Under the pieces are notes generated by a model that was not told where the DNA came from, searched no databases, and saw only the letters and a program-made list of their open reading frames with translations. The position numbers and the translations under genes are program-made. Shown in pieces: positions 8,459-18,735 of a stretch of 64,000 bases of DNA. Source of the DNA: Rhodospirillales bacterium (GTDB lineage Bacteria > Pseudomonadota > Alphaproteobacteria > Rhodospirillales > UBA2165); the NCBI GenBank assembly GCA_022822205.1, contig JAJECC010000047.1, positions 70,628 to 134,627 of the forward strand, given 5' to 3'. The first letter of the stretch is position 1. Every line of letters starts with the position of its first letter.

Positions 8459-8716
8459 ATGGCACATAAGAAAGCAGGCGGCAGCTCCCGCAACGGCCGC
8501 GACTCGGCCGGCCGGCGCCTAGGCATCAAGAAATACGGCGGCGAGGCGGTCATCGCCGGCAACATCATCGTCCGCCAGCGGGGCACCAAGTATCACCCCG
8601 GGGACCATGTCGGCATGGGCCGCGACCACACCTTGTTCGCGTTGACCGACGGCAAGGTGGCGTTCCGGCGCAGGAAGTCCGACCGGGTCTACGTGGCGGT
8701 GGAGCCGGCCGGCTAA
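8459..8716 (+). CDS. rpmA: 50S ribosomal protein L27
   Basis: 85 residues, starting [16 protein letters not shown], the flexible N-terminus that reaches the peptidyl transferase centre, and continuing through [17 protein letters not shown]. Length and motifs are fully typical, and no N-terminal extension needing cleavage is present. It is cotranscribed with rplU and followed by a strong intrinsic terminator. Confidence 0.98.
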   Translation: MAHKKAGGSSRNGRDSAGRRLGIKKYGGEAVIAGNIIVRQRGTKYHPGDHVGMGRDHTLFALTDGKVAFRRRKSDRVYVAVEPAG

Positions 8717-8741
8717 ATAGCCGGCCGACCGTTCCGAACCG

Positions 8742-8772
8742 AAGGGGAATGGCCGGCCATTCCCCTTTTTTT
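8742..8772 (+). terminator. Rho-independent terminator after rpmA
   Basis: A perfect 26-base palindrome (AAGGGGAATGGCC followed by its exact complement, 8742-8767) runs straight into seven T residues (8766-8772). The hairpin would have a long GC-rich stem with GGCC at its tip. It separates the rplU-rpmA unit from obgE. Confidence 0.93.
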
Positions 8773-8810
8773 ACGCACCCAGTCTAGAATGGCCCAACAG
8801 GATCGGACCG

Positions 8811-9827
8811 GTGAAATTCCTCGACGAAGCGAAAGTCTACATAAGGAGCGGTGACGGCGGCGCCGGGTGCGTCAGCTTTCGCCGCGAGAAATATGTGGAG
8901 TTCGGCGGTCCCGACGGGGGCGACGGCGGCCGGGGCGGCGACGTCATTGCCGAATGCGTGGCCGATCTGAACACGTTGATCGACTTCAGGTACCAGCAGC
9001 ACTTCAAGGCCCGGCCCGGCGCCCACGGCATGGGCAAGAACCGCGCCGGCAGGTCCGGCGAGGATCGGGTGCTCAAGGTTCCCGTCGGCACCGAGATTCT
9101 GGATGAGGACCGGGAAACGGTGTTCGCCGACCTGACGGAGGCCGGGCAATCCATCGTGCTCGCCAAGGGCGGCGACGGCGGACGGGGCAATACCCATTTC
9201 AAGTCGTCCACCCACCAGGCGCCCCGGCGGGCGGACGACGGCTACCCGGGCGAGGAGCGCTGGATATGGCTGCGGTTGAAGCTGATTGCCGACGCCGGAC
9301 TGGTGGGGCTGCCCAATGCGGGCAAATCCACCTTTCTGGCCACCGTCACCCGGGCGCGGCCCAAGATCGCCGACTATCCCTTTACCACCACCCACCCAAA
9401 TCTGGGCGTTGCTTACGCGGATGATGCCGAGATGGTGATCGCCGACATCCCCGGCCTGATCGAAGGCGCCCACGGGGGCGCCGGATTGGGCGACCGGTTT
9501 CTCGGCCACATTGAACGCTGTGGCGTCCTGCTGCATCTGGTCGACGGCACCGACGAGGCATTTTGCCAAAACTACGACATGGTGCGGGAAGAATTGGCGG
9601 CCTATGGCGCCGGCCTGGGCGATAAGCGGGAGTTGGTTGCCCTTTCCAAATGCGACGCCCTGGACGGGGACGCCATGGCGGAGCGGGTGGGCGCCCTGAC
9701 CGGCCATTGCGGGAGGGAGGTCGTCGCACTGTCCAGCGCGTCATCCCTCGGCGTGCCGGAAACGCTCCGCAAACTGCGTGCGGTAATCAACGAGGTGCGC
9801 GCTTCGGAAGCGGAGGCGGCCGAATGA
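8811..9827 (+). CDS. obgE: GTPase Obg/CgtA
   Basis: 338 residues from GTG 8811, giving the usual start [17 protein letters not shown]. The glycine-rich Obg fold occupies residues 1-158, then the G domain with GLPNAGKS (166-173), the switch region around [13 protein letters not shown] (212-215) and an SKCD motif. Obg is a ribosome-associated GTPase that acts in 50S maturation and stress control. The C-terminus is short, as in alphaproteobacteria. The stop overlaps the proB start (ATGA), so the two are translationally coupled. Confidence 0.97.
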   Translation: MKFLDEAKVYIRSGDGGAGCVSFRREKYVEFGGPDGGDGGRGGDVIAECVADLNTLIDFRYQQHFKARPGAHGMGKNRAGRSGEDRVLKVPVGTEILDEDRETVFADLTEAGQSIVLAKGGDGGRGNTHFKSSTHQAPRRADDGYPGEERWIWLRLKLIADAGLVGLPNAGKSTFLATVTRARPKIADYPFTTTHPNLGVAYADDAEMVIADIPGLIEGAHGGAGLGDRFLGHIERCGVLLHLVDGTDEAFCQNYDMVREELAAYGAGLGDKRELVALSKCDALDGDAMAERVGALTGHCGREVVALSSASSLGVPETLRKLRAVINEVRASEAEAAE

Positions 9828-10948
9828 GCGCGACCGGCGATATTCTCGGCGGGGCCAAGCGGATTGTGGTCAAGATCGGTTCGGTCCTGCTGGTCGATCC
9901 CGAGAACGGCACCCTCCATCAGCCGTGGCTGGATTCCCTGGCCGATGACGTGGCTTCGTGGACCGGACGAGGCCGCGAAATCGTCATCGTGTCGTCGGGC
10001 GCCATAGCCCTCGGACGGCGTTATCTCGAATTCAAGACCGGTGATCTGGCGCTTGAACAGAAACAGGCCGCCGCCGCCGCGGGGATGGTGCGCCTCGCCC
10101 ACGCCTATCAGGAGGCTCTGGGACGGCATGATCTCACCGTCGCGCAGATCCTGCTCACCCTGGACGACAGCGAAAACCGGCGGCGCTACCTCAATGCCCG
10201 CAACACCCTGACCACATTGCTGGGCATCGGCGCCGTCCCCCTGATCAACGAGAACGACAGTGTCGCCACCGACGAGATCCGTTTCGGCGACAACGACCGG
10301 CTGGCGGCCCGAGTGGCGGCCATGATCAGCGCGGATGCATTGGTCCTGCTGTCTGACATCGACGGCCTGTACACGTCGGACCCGGCCAAGGATAGCGGGG
10401 CCCGGTTGGTGCCCGAAGTGACGGAATTGACCGCCGAAATCGACGCCATGGCGGGTGAGGCATCGTCATCGGATAGTTCCGGCGGCATGGTTACGAAACT
10501 GGCGGCCGCCAGGCAATCACTGGCGGCGGGCTGCGCCATGGCAATCACCAAGGGCCGCGGCCTCAACCCCCTGTCGGCGCTTGAGAACGGCGCCACCTGC
10601 ACCTGGTTCCGCCCGAGCGGCACACCCCAATCCGAACGCAAGCGCTGGATCGCCGGGGCGCTACAACCCGTCGGGGCGCTGATCGTCGACGACGGCGCCG
10701 TCAACGCCCTGAAATCGGGCCGCAGCCTGTTGCCCGCCGGGGTCACGTCGGTGGAAGGGAATTTCCAACGAGGCGATCCGGTGGCCGTCCGGGCTCAGGA
10801 CGGCACCGACCTCGGACGGGGCCTGAGCGCCTATTCGTCCGACGATGCGCGGCTGATCGCCGGACACAAAAGCCGTGAAATAGAGGAACGTCTCGGCTAC
10901 CGTGGCCGCGACGAGATGATCCACCGGGACGATCTGGTGGTCGGATAG
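9824..10948 (+). CDS. proB: Glutamate 5-kinase
   Basis: 374 residues from ATG 9824, which overlaps the obgE stop by four bases. The amino acid kinase domain begins [12 protein letters not shown] and contains [19 protein letters not shown] and [14 protein letters not shown] domain follows in the last 100 residues ([17 protein letters not shown]). The enzyme phosphorylates glutamate in the first step of proline synthesis and is normally feedback-inhibited by proline. proA lies 14 bases downstream. Confidence 0.97.
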   Translation: MSATGDILGGAKRIVVKIGSVLLVDPENGTLHQPWLDSLADDVASWTGRGREIVIVSSGAIALGRRYLEFKTGDLALEQKQAAAAAGMVRLAHAYQEALGRHDLTVAQILLTLDDSENRRRYLNARNTLTTLLGIGAVPLINENDSVATDEIRFGDNDRLAARVAAMISADALVLLSDIDGLYTSDPAKDSGARLVPEVTELTAEIDAMAGEASSSDSSGGMVTKLAAARQSLAAGCAMAITKGRGLNPLSALENGATCTWFRPSGTPQSERKRWIAGALQPVGALIVDDGAVNALKSGRSLLPAGVTSVEGNFQRGDPVAVRAQDGTDLGRGLSAYSSDDARLIAGHKSREIEERLGYRGRDEMIHRDDLVVG

Positions 10949-10962
10949 CTCGGAACGGACCA

Positions 10963-12234
10963 ATGACCGAAGCGACAACGGACATTCCTGCCCTGATGCG
11001 TCAAATCGGCGATGCCGCCAAGGCGGCCGCGCGGGAATTGTTCACCGCCTCCACCGACGCCAAGAACCGGGCCCTGCGCGAAGCGGCCGCGAGTATCCGC
11101 GACAAGGCGGCCGATCTCAAAGCCGCCAACGACCTGGACATGGCGGGGGGCGAGAAAAAGGGCCTGACCGCGGCGCTCCTCGACCGGTTGAAACTCGACG
11201 ACGACCGGATCGAGGGGATGGCCAGGGGCCTTGAGGACATCGCCGGCCTCGAAGATCCGGTGGGCACCAAGATCGCCGAATGGGATCGTCCCAACGGTCT
11301 TCATATCGAACGGGTCCGCACGCCGCTCGGCGTCATTGGCATCATTTATGAATCGCGGCCCAATGTAACGGCGGATGCCGGCGGGCTCTGCCTCAAATCA
11401 GGCAACGCCTCGATCCTGCGGGGCGGATCGGAAAGCTACCACTCGTCGGACGCCATCCTTGCCTCCATGCAGGATGGGCTGCGCATGGCCAACCTGCCGG
11501 AAGCGTGCATTCAGATGGTCCCGACCACCGATCGGGCGGCCGTCGGCGAGATGCTGACAATGGCGGAATCCATCGACGTGATCGTGCCCCGGGGCGGCAA
11601 GAGCCTCGTGCAAAGGGTCATGGACGAGGCGCGGGTGCCGGTGTTTTCCCACCTGGAAGGCAACTGCCACATTTATGTGAACGAAGGTGCGAAGCCCGAC
11701 ATGGCCCGGGATATCGTGGTTAACGGCAAAATGCGGCGGGTCAGCATTTGCGGCGCGACGGAGACGGTGCTGATCGACCGGACGGCCGCGCCCAATCATC
11801 TGCCGCGCATTTTGGACGCCCTGTTCGATGCCGGTTGCGAAGTTCGCGGTGACGCCGAGACCCGGAAGCTGGACAGCCGGGTAATTCCCGCCACCGAAGC
11901 GGACTGGGATACGGAATATCTCGACAGCATCGTTGCGGTGAAACAGGTCTCCGGCGTCGACGAGGCCATCGAGCACGTGAACCGCCACGGCACCGAGCAC
12001 ACCGACGCCATCGTCACCGAGGACGCCGCGGCCGCCGACCAGTTCCTGACCGGCGTCAACAGCGCCATCGCGCTCCACAACGCCTCGACCCAGTTCGCCG
12101 ACGGCGGCGAGTTCGGCATGGGCGCCGAGATCGGCATTGCTACCGGCAAGATGCACGCGCGCGGGCCGGTCGGCCTCGAGCAACTCACCACCTTCAAGTA
12201 CGTGGTGCGCGGCAGCGGCCAGGTACGGCCCTAG
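10963..12234 (+). CDS. proA: Glutamate-5-semialdehyde dehydrogenase (gamma-glutamyl phosphate reductase)
   Basis: 423 residues of the aldehyde dehydrogenase superfamily. The catalytic cysteine is Cys263 in VSICGATET, and the family stretch [12 protein letters not shown] is present. It reduces gamma-glutamyl phosphate made by ProB, using NADPH, to glutamate semialdehyde for proline synthesis. The immediate proB-proA pairing fits channelling of the unstable intermediate. Length is normal. Confidence 0.97.
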   Translation: MTEATTDIPALMRQIGDAAKAAARELFTASTDAKNRALREAAASIRDKAADLKAANDLDMAGGEKKGLTAALLDRLKLDDDRIEGMARGLEDIAGLEDPVGTKIAEWDRPNGLHIERVRTPLGVIGIIYESRPNVTADAGGLCLKSGNASILRGGSESYHSSDAILASMQDGLRMANLPEACIQMVPTTDRAAVGEMLTMAESIDVIVPRGGKSLVQRVMDEARVPVFSHLEGNCHIYVNEGAKPDMARDIVVNGKMRRVSICGATETVLIDRTAAPNHLPRILDALFDAGCEVRGDAETRKLDSRVIPATEADWDTEYLDSIVAVKQVSGVDEAIEHVNRHGTEHTDAIVTEDAAAADQFLTGVNSAIALHNASTQFADGGEFGMGAEIGIATGKMHARGPVGLEQLTTFKYVVRGSGQVRP

Positions 12235-12248
12235 GAAAGTCCGCGCTG

Positions 12249-12842
12249 TTGGCTCGTCCCCGCTGCATCGGATTGCTTGGCGGCTCGTTCAATCCCGCTC
12301 ATCATGGTCACCGTCAGATCAGTCTTGAAGCCCTGGACCGTTTGGACCTCGACGAGGTGTGGTGGCTGGTGTCGCCGCAAAACCCTTTGAAGTCCGCCGA
12401 CGGCCTCGCCGGTTATGACCGCCGCCTGGAGCACGCGGCCGAGATCGCCGACCATCCCCGGATCGTTGTCAGCGATATCGAGAATGAATTGGGAACCCGC
12501 TACACCGTCGACACGATTGCCGCGCTGGGGGAGCGATTCGCCGGAGACCGGTTCGTGTGGCTGATGGGCGCGGACAATCTCGTGCAGTTTCCCAAGTGGA
12601 AACGCTGGCGCGCGCTGTTTCGCGCCATCCCCATTGCGATTTTTCCCAGGCCTACATATTCTAGACGTGCGTTGTCCGGAAGGGCGGCCCGCCGATTCGC
12701 CCGTTATCGGGTAAGCGGTATCCGGGCCTCAAGCTTGGCTCTCATGAAGCCGCCCGCGTGGGTTTTTCTGCGCACCCGGCCCGACGCGGTATCGGCTACC
12801 CGCATCCGCGCCGAGGAGGAAGCGGATTGGCCGCGAACCTAG
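12249..12842 (+). CDS. nadD: Nicotinate-nucleotide adenylyltransferase
   Basis: 197 residues from TTG 12249; the alternative starts downstream would remove the nucleotide-binding motif. GGSFNPAHHGH (residues 11-21) is the H/TxGH-type signature of nucleotidyltransferases, and SATRIR near the end is the second conserved motif. The enzyme adenylates nicotinate mononucleotide in NAD synthesis. The end of the gene overlaps the proposed rsfS start. Confidence 0.94.
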   Translation: MARPRCIGLLGGSFNPAHHGHRQISLEALDRLDLDEVWWLVSPQNPLKSADGLAGYDRRLEHAAEIADHPRIVVSDIENELGTRYTVDTIAALGERFAGDRFVWLMGADNLVQFPKWKRWRALFRAIPIAIFPRPTYSRRALSGRAARRFARYRVSGIRASSLALMKPPAWVFLRTRPDAVSATRIRAEEEADWPRT

Positions 12843-13267
12843 TTGTCGTGCAAGCAAAGGAGAAGATCGCCATAACCGACCGCAAAGTTGAGCTTCCCAC
12901 TCCCGATAACATGTTGGAGCTGATTGAAGCCTCTCTCGATGACGACAAGGCGCAGGACGTTGTGGTCATCGACCTCGCCGGCAAGACCGATTTCGCGGAC
13001 TACATGGTTATTGCCACCGGCACCTCGCAACGCTTGGTCAACACCATGGCCCAGCACCTCCGGGAAAAACTCAAAGCCGAAGGCGTCAAAGGAATCTCCA
13101 TCGAGGGGACACCCGCCTGCGACTGGGTATTGCTCGACGGCGGTGACGTCGTCGTGCATCTGTTTCGCCCGGAGTTTAGAGAGTTCTACGACCTGGAAAA
13201 GATCTGGGGCGAACCGATGCAGCGCCCGCAGGCCAAACCGGCGCCGCAACCGGAACAGGTCGCCTGA
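12827..13267 (+). CDS. rsfS: Ribosome silencing factor RsfS
   Basis: About 146 residues. The core reads IEASLDDDKAQDVVVIDLAG, then KTDFADYMVIATGTS and ACDWVLLDGGDVVVHLF, the conserved Iojap/RsfS pattern. I place the start at TTG 12827 because GAGGAGG lies seven bases upstream at 12813-12819; GTG 12848 is the alternative. RsfS binds L14 and blocks subunit joining in poor nutrient conditions. A Pro/Gln-rich tail of about 15 residues follows the domain. The overlap with nadD implies coupled translation. Confidence 0.92.
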   Translation: MAANLVVVQAKEKIAITDRKVELPTPDNMLELIEASLDDDKAQDVVVIDLAGKTDFADYMVIATGTSQRLVNTMAQHLREKLKAEGVKGISIEGTPACDWVLLDGGDVVVHLFRPEFREFYDLEKIWGEPMQRPQAKPAPQPEQVA

Positions 13268-13307
13268 TTCGGGCGCGCCCCGCCGGCGCGCAGGGACGGA
13301 CACGAAT

Positions 13308-13763
13308 ATGGAAATTATTGTCGCCGCGGTCGGGCGCGCGAAAAGCGGTCCGGAACGCGAGATTTGCGACGAGTATGCGCGGCGGCTCGCGATGCCCGTG
13401 AAATTGAAGGAGGTCGAGGAACGGCGCCGGCTCCCGGCCACCGAGCGGACGGCCAGCGAGGGGAAGAAGCTTCTTGATGCCCTGCCCGCCAAAGGGTTTG
13501 TCGTGGTCCTGGACCGGGCCGGCAGGGTGCTCTCCAGCGACGACCTCGCCCGAAAAATCGGCCAATGGATGGACGCCGGACATTCATTCCTCGCTTTTGT
13601 CGTCGGCGGCGCCGACGGGCTCGATGGCGCCGTACTCGACCGGGCGGATTTCAAACTGTCCCTCGGCGCCTTGACGCTTCCCCATTTGCTGGCCCGCGCC
13701 GTGCTGATGGAGCAGCTGTATCGGGCGCAATGCATCCGCACCGGCCACCCCTATCACAAATAG
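13308..13763 (+). CDS. rlmH: 23S rRNA (pseudouridine-1915 N3)-methyltransferase
   Basis: 151 residues from ATG 13308, close to the usual 155. SPOUT-class features are visible: LDRAGRVLSSDDLA, FVVGGADG, and the C-terminal LTLPHLLARAVLMEQLYRA followed by GHPYHK. These form the deep-knot SAM site. The enzyme methylates pseudouridine 1915 in helix 69 of 23S rRNA. It sits directly after rsfS, the common bacterial pairing. Confidence 0.97.
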   Translation: MEIIVAAVGRAKSGPEREICDEYARRLAMPVKLKEVEERRRLPATERTASEGKKLLDALPAKGFVVVLDRAGRVLSSDDLARKIGQWMDAGHSFLAFVVGGADGLDGAVLDRADFKLSLGALTLPHLLARAVLMEQLYRAQCIRTGHPYHK

Positions 13764-13795
13764 CCAGACGCGATCGTTGACCCTATATTGTCGCC

Positions 13796-15379
13796 ATGCC
13801 TGACACCGTAAATCCCGAGAGCCGGCCCAGGCCCGTCGTCCTCTGTATTCTGGACGGCTGGGGCGATCGCGCGGACGGCGACGACAACGCCATTTTCCAG
13901 GCCCGGACCCCCAATTGGGACCGAATGACGGATATCTACCCCTATTCGAAACTGCAGGCGTCCGCCCTGGATGTGGGTCTGCCCGAGGGGCAGATGGGAA
14001 ATTCCGAGGTCGGCCATATGAACATCGGCGCCGGGCGGGTGGTCATGCAGGACTTGCCGTTAATCGATCGAGCGGTCGCCGACGGCAGCCTCGCCCAGAA
14101 CGAGCGCCTGATAAGCCTGATCGACGCGCTCAAAGCATCCGGCGGGCGCTGCCACCTCATGGGATTGTTGTCCCCGGGCGGCGTTCATTCTCACCAGGAT
14201 CACATGGCGGCGCTCGCCAACACCATCGCCGATGCCGGAATCGACGTCGTCATCCACGGATTTCTGGATGGCCGGGATACCCCGCCCTCCAGTGCCAAGG
14301 AATTCGTCGAGACATTGCTCGCCCATGTGGCCGGCAGCGGACGGGTGCGCATCGGCACCATCGGCGGCCGCTATTACGCGATGGACCGGGACAGGCGCTG
14401 GGACCGGGTTGAACTGGCCTACGACTGCATGGTCGACGGCGCCGGCGAAACGGCGCCGGGCGCAATTACCGCCATCGAACAAAGCTACGCCAATGACGCG
14501 ACCGACGAGTTTGTCCCGCCGACGGCCATCGAGGGCTACACCGGCATGGCCGACGGCGACGCCATCCTGATGGCCAACTTCCGCGCCGACCGGGCGCGGG
14601 AGATCCTGACGGCCCTGGCCGATCCCTCCTTCGACGGATTCGCGCGCGCGCGCACCGTCGACTTCGCCGCCTGCCGGGGAATGACCGAGTACTCGACCGA
14701 GTTGAACGAATTTCTCGAGGCCCTGTTCCCCCAGCGTCCTCTCGACAACATTCTCGGCGAGATCGTCGCCAACCAGGGCATGACCCAGCTTCGCATCGCC
14801 GAAACCGAGAAGTACGCCCACGTGACGTTCTTCTTCAATGGCGGCGAGGAGAAGATGTTCGACGGCGAGGAACGTATCCTGGTCCCCTCCGCCAAGGTGG
14901 CGACCTACGATCTGCAGCCCGAGATGTCGGCCCCGGAAGTGACCGACAAGCTGGTAACGGAAATCGCGAGCGGCAAATTCGACCTCATCGTGGTCAACTA
15001 CGCCAATGGGGACATGGTCGGGCACACCGGAATCTTCGACGCGGCCGTCAAGGCGGCCGAAACCGTTGACGCCTGCCTCGGCCGGCTCGAAGAGGCGGTC
15101 ACGGCCGCCGGCGGGACCATGCTGATCACCGCCGATCACGGCAACGCCGAGCAGATGTTCGACCACGAAACCGGCCAGCCTCACACCGCGCACACGACCC
15201 GGCCGGTTCCGTTCATCATGGTGCGGCCGCCGGCCGGGGCCGGCGCACCGAGGGACGGCGTACTGGCCGATATCGCACCGACGATCCTGACCCTCATGGG
15301 GCTGACCCAGCCCGCGGAGATGACCGGCGCCAGCCTTATCGACATGGCGGACGCGCCCGAGACCCATGCGGCGGAATAG
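13796..15379 (+). CDS. gpmI: 2,3-bisphosphoglycerate-independent phosphoglycerate mutase
   Basis: 527 residues, slightly longer than the usual 510-515. The metal-binding start VVLCILDGWG and the catalytic Ser70 in NSEVGHMNIGAGR are intact. Further conserved blocks are FLDGRDTPP, GRYYAMDRD, NFRADRARE and TADHGNAEQM. The enzyme interconverts 3- and 2-phosphoglycerate and needs two manganese ions. The envC-like gene starts inside its last codons (ATG 15366), indicating cotranscription. Confidence 0.97.
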   Translation: MPDTVNPESRPRPVVLCILDGWGDRADGDDNAIFQARTPNWDRMTDIYPYSKLQASALDVGLPEGQMGNSEVGHMNIGAGRVVMQDLPLIDRAVADGSLAQNERLISLIDALKASGGRCHLMGLLSPGGVHSHQDHMAALANTIADAGIDVVIHGFLDGRDTPPSSAKEFVETLLAHVAGSGRVRIGTIGGRYYAMDRDRRWDRVELAYDCMVDGAGETAPGAITAIEQSYANDATDEFVPPTAIEGYTGMADGDAILMANFRADRAREILTALADPSFDGFARARTVDFAACRGMTEYSTELNEFLEALFPQRPLDNILGEIVANQGMTQLRIAETEKYAHVTFFFNGGEEKMFDGEERILVPSAKVATYDLQPEMSAPEVTDKLVTEIASGKFDLIVVNYANGDMVGHTGIFDAAVKAAETVDACLGRLEEAVTAAGGTMLITADHGNAEQMFDHETGQPHTAHTTRPVPFIMVRPPAGAGAPRDGVLADIAPTILTLMGLTQPAEMTGASLIDMADAPETHAAE

Positions 15380-16610
15380 AACCACCGCGCTCAAAGCAAT
15401 TCCATTGCTCCTGTTCGGCCTTGCCGTGCCCATTGCGGCGGCGGCGCAGAATGTCGGCGGCGACCTGAAAGATGCCGAGAATGAACTCCAACGAAGCAAG
15501 TCCAAGAGCAAGTCGCTCGACCGGCAGGACAAGCGGCTGGGCCGGGAGTTGGGTCAACTCCAACGGGCGCGTGTGGTCGCCGCGCGCCAGATCCAGACTC
15601 TTGAAACCAAGATCAACGAGTTGGAATCCGAAGTCCGCGATCTCAATGCGGCGGAAGAGGTCAAAAACGCGCTGCTGGCCGACCGCCGCACCCAATACGC
15701 GCAGGTGCTCTCGGCCATTCACCGGTTGTCGCGGTTCCCGCCCGAGGCGGTCGTGGTTCAGCCGTTGAAACCCGCCGATTTGGTCCGCACGGCCATTTTG
15801 CTGCAATCCACGGTGCCGCGGCTGCAAGATCAGGCGTCGCGGATTCGCGACGATCTGTTGGCGCTTAACGAAACCCGCGATCACATCTTGGAGAGCCGCC
15901 GTCGGCTGGAGGATGCCCGGAAAGAGATTAATGTGCAGCGCGGCAAGCTGGCTTCGCTGCAGCAGGAGAAGAGCCGAGAGCGCGATGAGATCGCCTCCGC
16001 CCGGCGGGCCGAGGCCGGGCGCCTGGCGGCCCTGACGGCAAAAGTCACCGATCTTCGGGACCTGTTCCGCAAGCTGGAGGCGGACCGGGACCGGGCACTC
16101 ACGGCGGCGGCGCAACCCACACCCCAGGAAAATCCCGGCATACCGGCCAAAATTGACGCTGGACGCTCGGCCGCCGCGGGGCCGCCGGAGACCGGCCTCG
16201 GGTCCCGGCGCCCGATTTCGCGGGCCAAGGGACGACTGCCGTTGCCCGTGGTTGGCCGGGTCAAGGGCCGCTATGGGGAGGTGACTCGCCCCGGAATTAC
16301 CCGGAAGGGCATCGAGATCGAAACGGCTGCGGGGGCCCAGGTCGTGGCGCCCTATGACGGCAAGGTGGTTTTTGCCGGGAATTTCAGGGGTTACGGGCAG
16401 CTATTGATCATCGAACACAGCGAAGGATATCATAGCCTGCTGGCGGGGATGACCCGCATCGACGGCGCGCCGGGACAGTGGTTGTTGGCAGGTGAACCGG
16501 TGGGCGTCATGGGACCGGCGGCGCACGAGAAGCCGTCGTTGTATGTCGAATTTCGGCGGAAGGGGCGGCCCATCAATCCCCTTCCTTGGCTCGTAGCTCA
16601 GACAAAGTAA
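15366..16610 (+). CDS. envC: EnvC-like murein hydrolase activator (degenerate M23 domain)
   Basis: 414 residues. A signal peptide (about 1-27) is followed by a long coiled coil (about 30-240) rich in Arg, Glu, Leu and Gln, a Pro-rich linker, and a C-terminal LytM/M23 fold (about 285-410). In active M23 peptidases the zinc ligands lie in HxxxD and HxH; here the equivalents read KGIEIET and LYVEFRRKG, so the ligands are missing. That is the pattern of EnvC-type activators, which stimulate amidases under control of FtsEX. ftsEX is present at 40.7-42.4 kb. The symbol is by family resemblance. Confidence 0.88.
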   Translation: MRRNRTTALKAIPLLLFGLAVPIAAAAQNVGGDLKDAENELQRSKSKSKSLDRQDKRLGRELGQLQRARVVAARQIQTLETKINELESEVRDLNAAEEVKNALLADRRTQYAQVLSAIHRLSRFPPEAVVVQPLKPADLVRTAILLQSTVPRLQDQASRIRDDLLALNETRDHILESRRRLEDARKEINVQRGKLASLQQEKSRERDEIASARRAEAGRLAALTAKVTDLRDLFRKLEADRDRALTAAAQPTPQENPGIPAKIDAGRSAAAGPPETGLGSRRPISRAKGRLPLPVVGRVKGRYGEVTRPGITRKGIEIETAAGAQVVAPYDGKVVFAGNFRGYGQLLIIEHSEGYHSLLAGMTRIDGAPGQWLLAGEPVGVMGPAAHEKPSLYVEFRRKGRPINPLPWLVAQTK

Positions 16611-16619
16611 GGCGAAACC

Positions 16620-17891
16620 ATGAAAAAGGTTTTCTTCTCGGCACTGACCGCAGCATTGGCCGTCACCCTGTTGATCGGCTCCCCGGCGGTGGCCGATACG
16701 AAAAACAACGCCGACACCTATCGTCTCCTCAACCTGTTCGGCGATGTGTTCGAACGGGTGCGGGCCGAATATGTGGAGGAAGTTTCGGATGAGGAACTGA
16801 TCGAAGCGGCCATTACCGGCATGCTGACGTCTCTGGACCCCCACTCCAGCTACCTTAATGCCAAGAACTTCAAGGACATGCAGGTCCAGACCAGCGGCAA
16901 GTTCGGCGGACTGGGCATCGAAGTGACCATGGAAAACGGCCTCGTCAAGGTGGTCTCGCCCATCGATGATACGCCCGCCTCGCGGGGCGGCATCAAGCCC
17001 GGCGATTTCATTACTCACCTGGATGGCAAACCGGTCCTCGGGCTCACGCTCGGAGAGGCGGTGGAACTCATGCGGGGCAAGGTGGGCTCGGACATCAAGC
17101 TGACCATCAAGCGGGAAAATACCGCGGCCTTTGACGTCACCATCACCCGGGCGGTGATCCCGCTCCGGACGGTGCGCTCGCGGGTTGAGGGCAACATCGC
17201 CTACGTCCGAATTTCATCTTTCAGCCAACCGACGACCGACGGCCTCAAAAAGGCCATGGCGAAACTCAAGACCGAACTGGGTGACAAATTCAAAGGCGTG
17301 GTCCTCGATCTCCGCAACAATCCGGGCGGCCTCCTGGATCAGGCGGTCGGCGTCTCCGACGCGTTCCTGGAACAAGGTGAGATCGTCTCGACCCGCACCC
17401 GCGAGAAAGAGCAGCATCAGCGGTTCAATGCCCGGCCCGGCGATTTGGCCGACGGCAAACCCATCGTCGTGCTGATCAACGGCGGTTCGGCTTCGGCTTC
17501 CGAGATTGTCGCCGGCGCCCTGCAGGACCAAAAGCGAGCGATCATCCTCGGCACCAAATCCTTCGGCAAAGGTTCGGTGCAGACCATCATGCCGTTGGGC
17601 CGTCACGGCGCCATGCGGTTGACCACGGCGCGCTACTACACGCCGTCGGGCAGGTCGATCCAGGCCGTCGGCATCGATCCTGATATCGCTGTCGAACAGG
17701 TCCGTGTCGAGCGGGTCAGCAACGGCCAGCGCCGCCGGGAATCGGACCTCCGCGGCGCGCTGCAAAACGAAGGCGAGGGCAATGGTAACGACCAGCCCGC
17801 GCAGACCGAGGAGCGGCAGGACTTCCAACTTCAGCGCGCCCTCGATCTGCTGCGGGGTGTGTCGCTGTTCAATCAGCTTCTGAAGGGATAA
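16620..17891 (+). CDS. ctpA: Carboxyl-terminal processing protease CtpA (S41A)
   Basis: 423 residues with a signal peptide (1-22, AVA-D), a PDZ domain (roughly 85-170; [15 protein letters not shown]), and an S41 protease core. The Ser/Lys dyad is Ser292 in GGSASASE and Lys317 in SFGKGSV, 25 residues apart as in known C-terminal proteases. It should degrade or trim periplasmic proteins; in several bacteria homologues control peptidoglycan hydrolases. Its place directly after the envC-like gene is common in alphaproteobacteria and fits that role. Confidence 0.95.
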   Translation: MKKVFFSALTAALAVTLLIGSPAVADTKNNADTYRLLNLFGDVFERVRAEYVEEVSDEELIEAAITGMLTSLDPHSSYLNAKNFKDMQVQTSGKFGGLGIEVTMENGLVKVVSPIDDTPASRGGIKPGDFITHLDGKPVLGLTLGEAVELMRGKVGSDIKLTIKRENTAAFDVTITRAVIPLRTVRSRVEGNIAYVRISSFSQPTTDGLKKAMAKLKTELGDKFKGVVLDLRNNPGGLLDQAVGVSDAFLEQGEIVSTRTREKEQHQRFNARPGDLADGKPIVVLINGGSASASEIVAGALQDQKRAIILGTKSFGKGSVQTIMPLGRHGAMRLTTARYYTPSGRSIQAVGIDPDIAVEQVRVERVSNGQRRRESDLRGALQNEGEGNGNDQPAQTEERQDFQLQRALDLLRGVSLFNQLLKG

Positions 17892-17928
17892 CCGGAAGAG
17901 GCATCGGCAAACCTCTGATGGGCGGCGG

Positions 17929-18489
17929 ATGGCCGGCAAAGACGACGAAGACGACCCCGAGAAAGCAGTCAAACGCAATAGCTCCCCTGACCTTCCGCCA
18001 ATGTCCGACCCAAAACAGGAACTGCCCTACCGTCCCTGCGTCGGCGTACTGATGTTCAACGATGAGGGCCGGGTATTTGTCGGCAAGCGGATCGACACGC
18101 CGGAACCCGCCTGGCAAATGCCGCAGGGCGGCATCGACGAGGGAGAGGCGCCTGATCGGGCGGCGCTGCGCGAGCTGGAAGAAGAGACCGGGACGGGAAA
18201 CGTCGAGTTGGTGGCGGAAACGGAGGATTGGATCAATTACGACCTGCCTGACGAGTTGGCCGGCAAGGTGTGGAAGGGCCGGTATCGGGGACAAACCCAG
18301 AAATGGTTCGCCGCGCGGTTTCTCGGCGCGGACACGGAAATTGACGTCCGGGGCGTTGCAAAGCCGGAATTCGACGATTGGCGGTGGGCGAGGCTTGATG
18401 AACTGCCCTCGTTGACCGTTCCCTTCAAGCGCAGGGTATACGAACTGGTGGTTGCGGAATTCCGCGGAATCGTCGTCAAATCCAATTAA
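17929..18489 (+). CDS. rppH: RNA pyrophosphohydrolase (Nudix)
   Basis: 186 residues. The Nudix box is [20 protein letters not shown], followed by TG, matching Gx5Ex7REUxEExGU. The surrounding WQMPQGG and QKWFAARF blocks are those of RppH, which removes pyrophosphate from 5' ends of mRNA to start decay, and of Ap4A hydrolases. The first 24 residues (acidic and lysine-rich) are extra; ATG 18001 would give a more usual N-terminus, but ATG 17929 fits the spacing after ctpA better. Confidence 0.92.
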   Translation: MAGKDDEDDPEKAVKRNSSPDLPPMSDPKQELPYRPCVGVLMFNDEGRVFVGKRIDTPEPAWQMPQGGIDEGEAPDRAALRELEEETGTGNVELVAETEDWINYDLPDELAGKVWKGRYRGQTQKWFAARFLGADTEIDVRGVAKPEFDDWRWARLDELPSLTVPFKRRVYELVVAEFRGIVVKSN

Positions 18490-18582
18490 ATCAATGTCCG
18501 GAACGGCCGCTTTCGGGGTTCACGGAAAATCGAGCGGTTTTCGCGGACACGATGGTTGGCGGGGGGTGTCCATTGTGTTAAG

Positions 18583-18607
18583 ACAGCGCGCTTTTTTGCT
18601 GTTTTTT
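18583..18607 (+). terminator. Possible intrinsic terminator after rppH
   Basis: ACAGC (18583-18587) and GCTGT (18598-18602) form a short stem followed by a run of six T (18602-18607). The stem is only 5 bp, so strength is doubtful. It lies about 95 bases after the rppH stop and before the korA leader, in a 246-base gap that holds no other feature I can support. Confidence 0.4.
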
Positions 18608-18735
18608 GGTGGAACGATCTGGTTTGATCGCCTGGAAAATCGACGCCGATTGACATTCCAACTTTAAAGATTTTTGCACGGACGACGCGGCCCCTGGGAC
18701 CGCTTCGGTAAAAGTATCGTCGGGAGAACGCGACA

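Noticed and set aside
7572-8465. Minus-strand frame covering rplU and the tRNA
   Set aside because: It is built of Leu/Arg/Gly runs mirroring the Lys/Ala codons of L21 and would overlap the tRNA gene.
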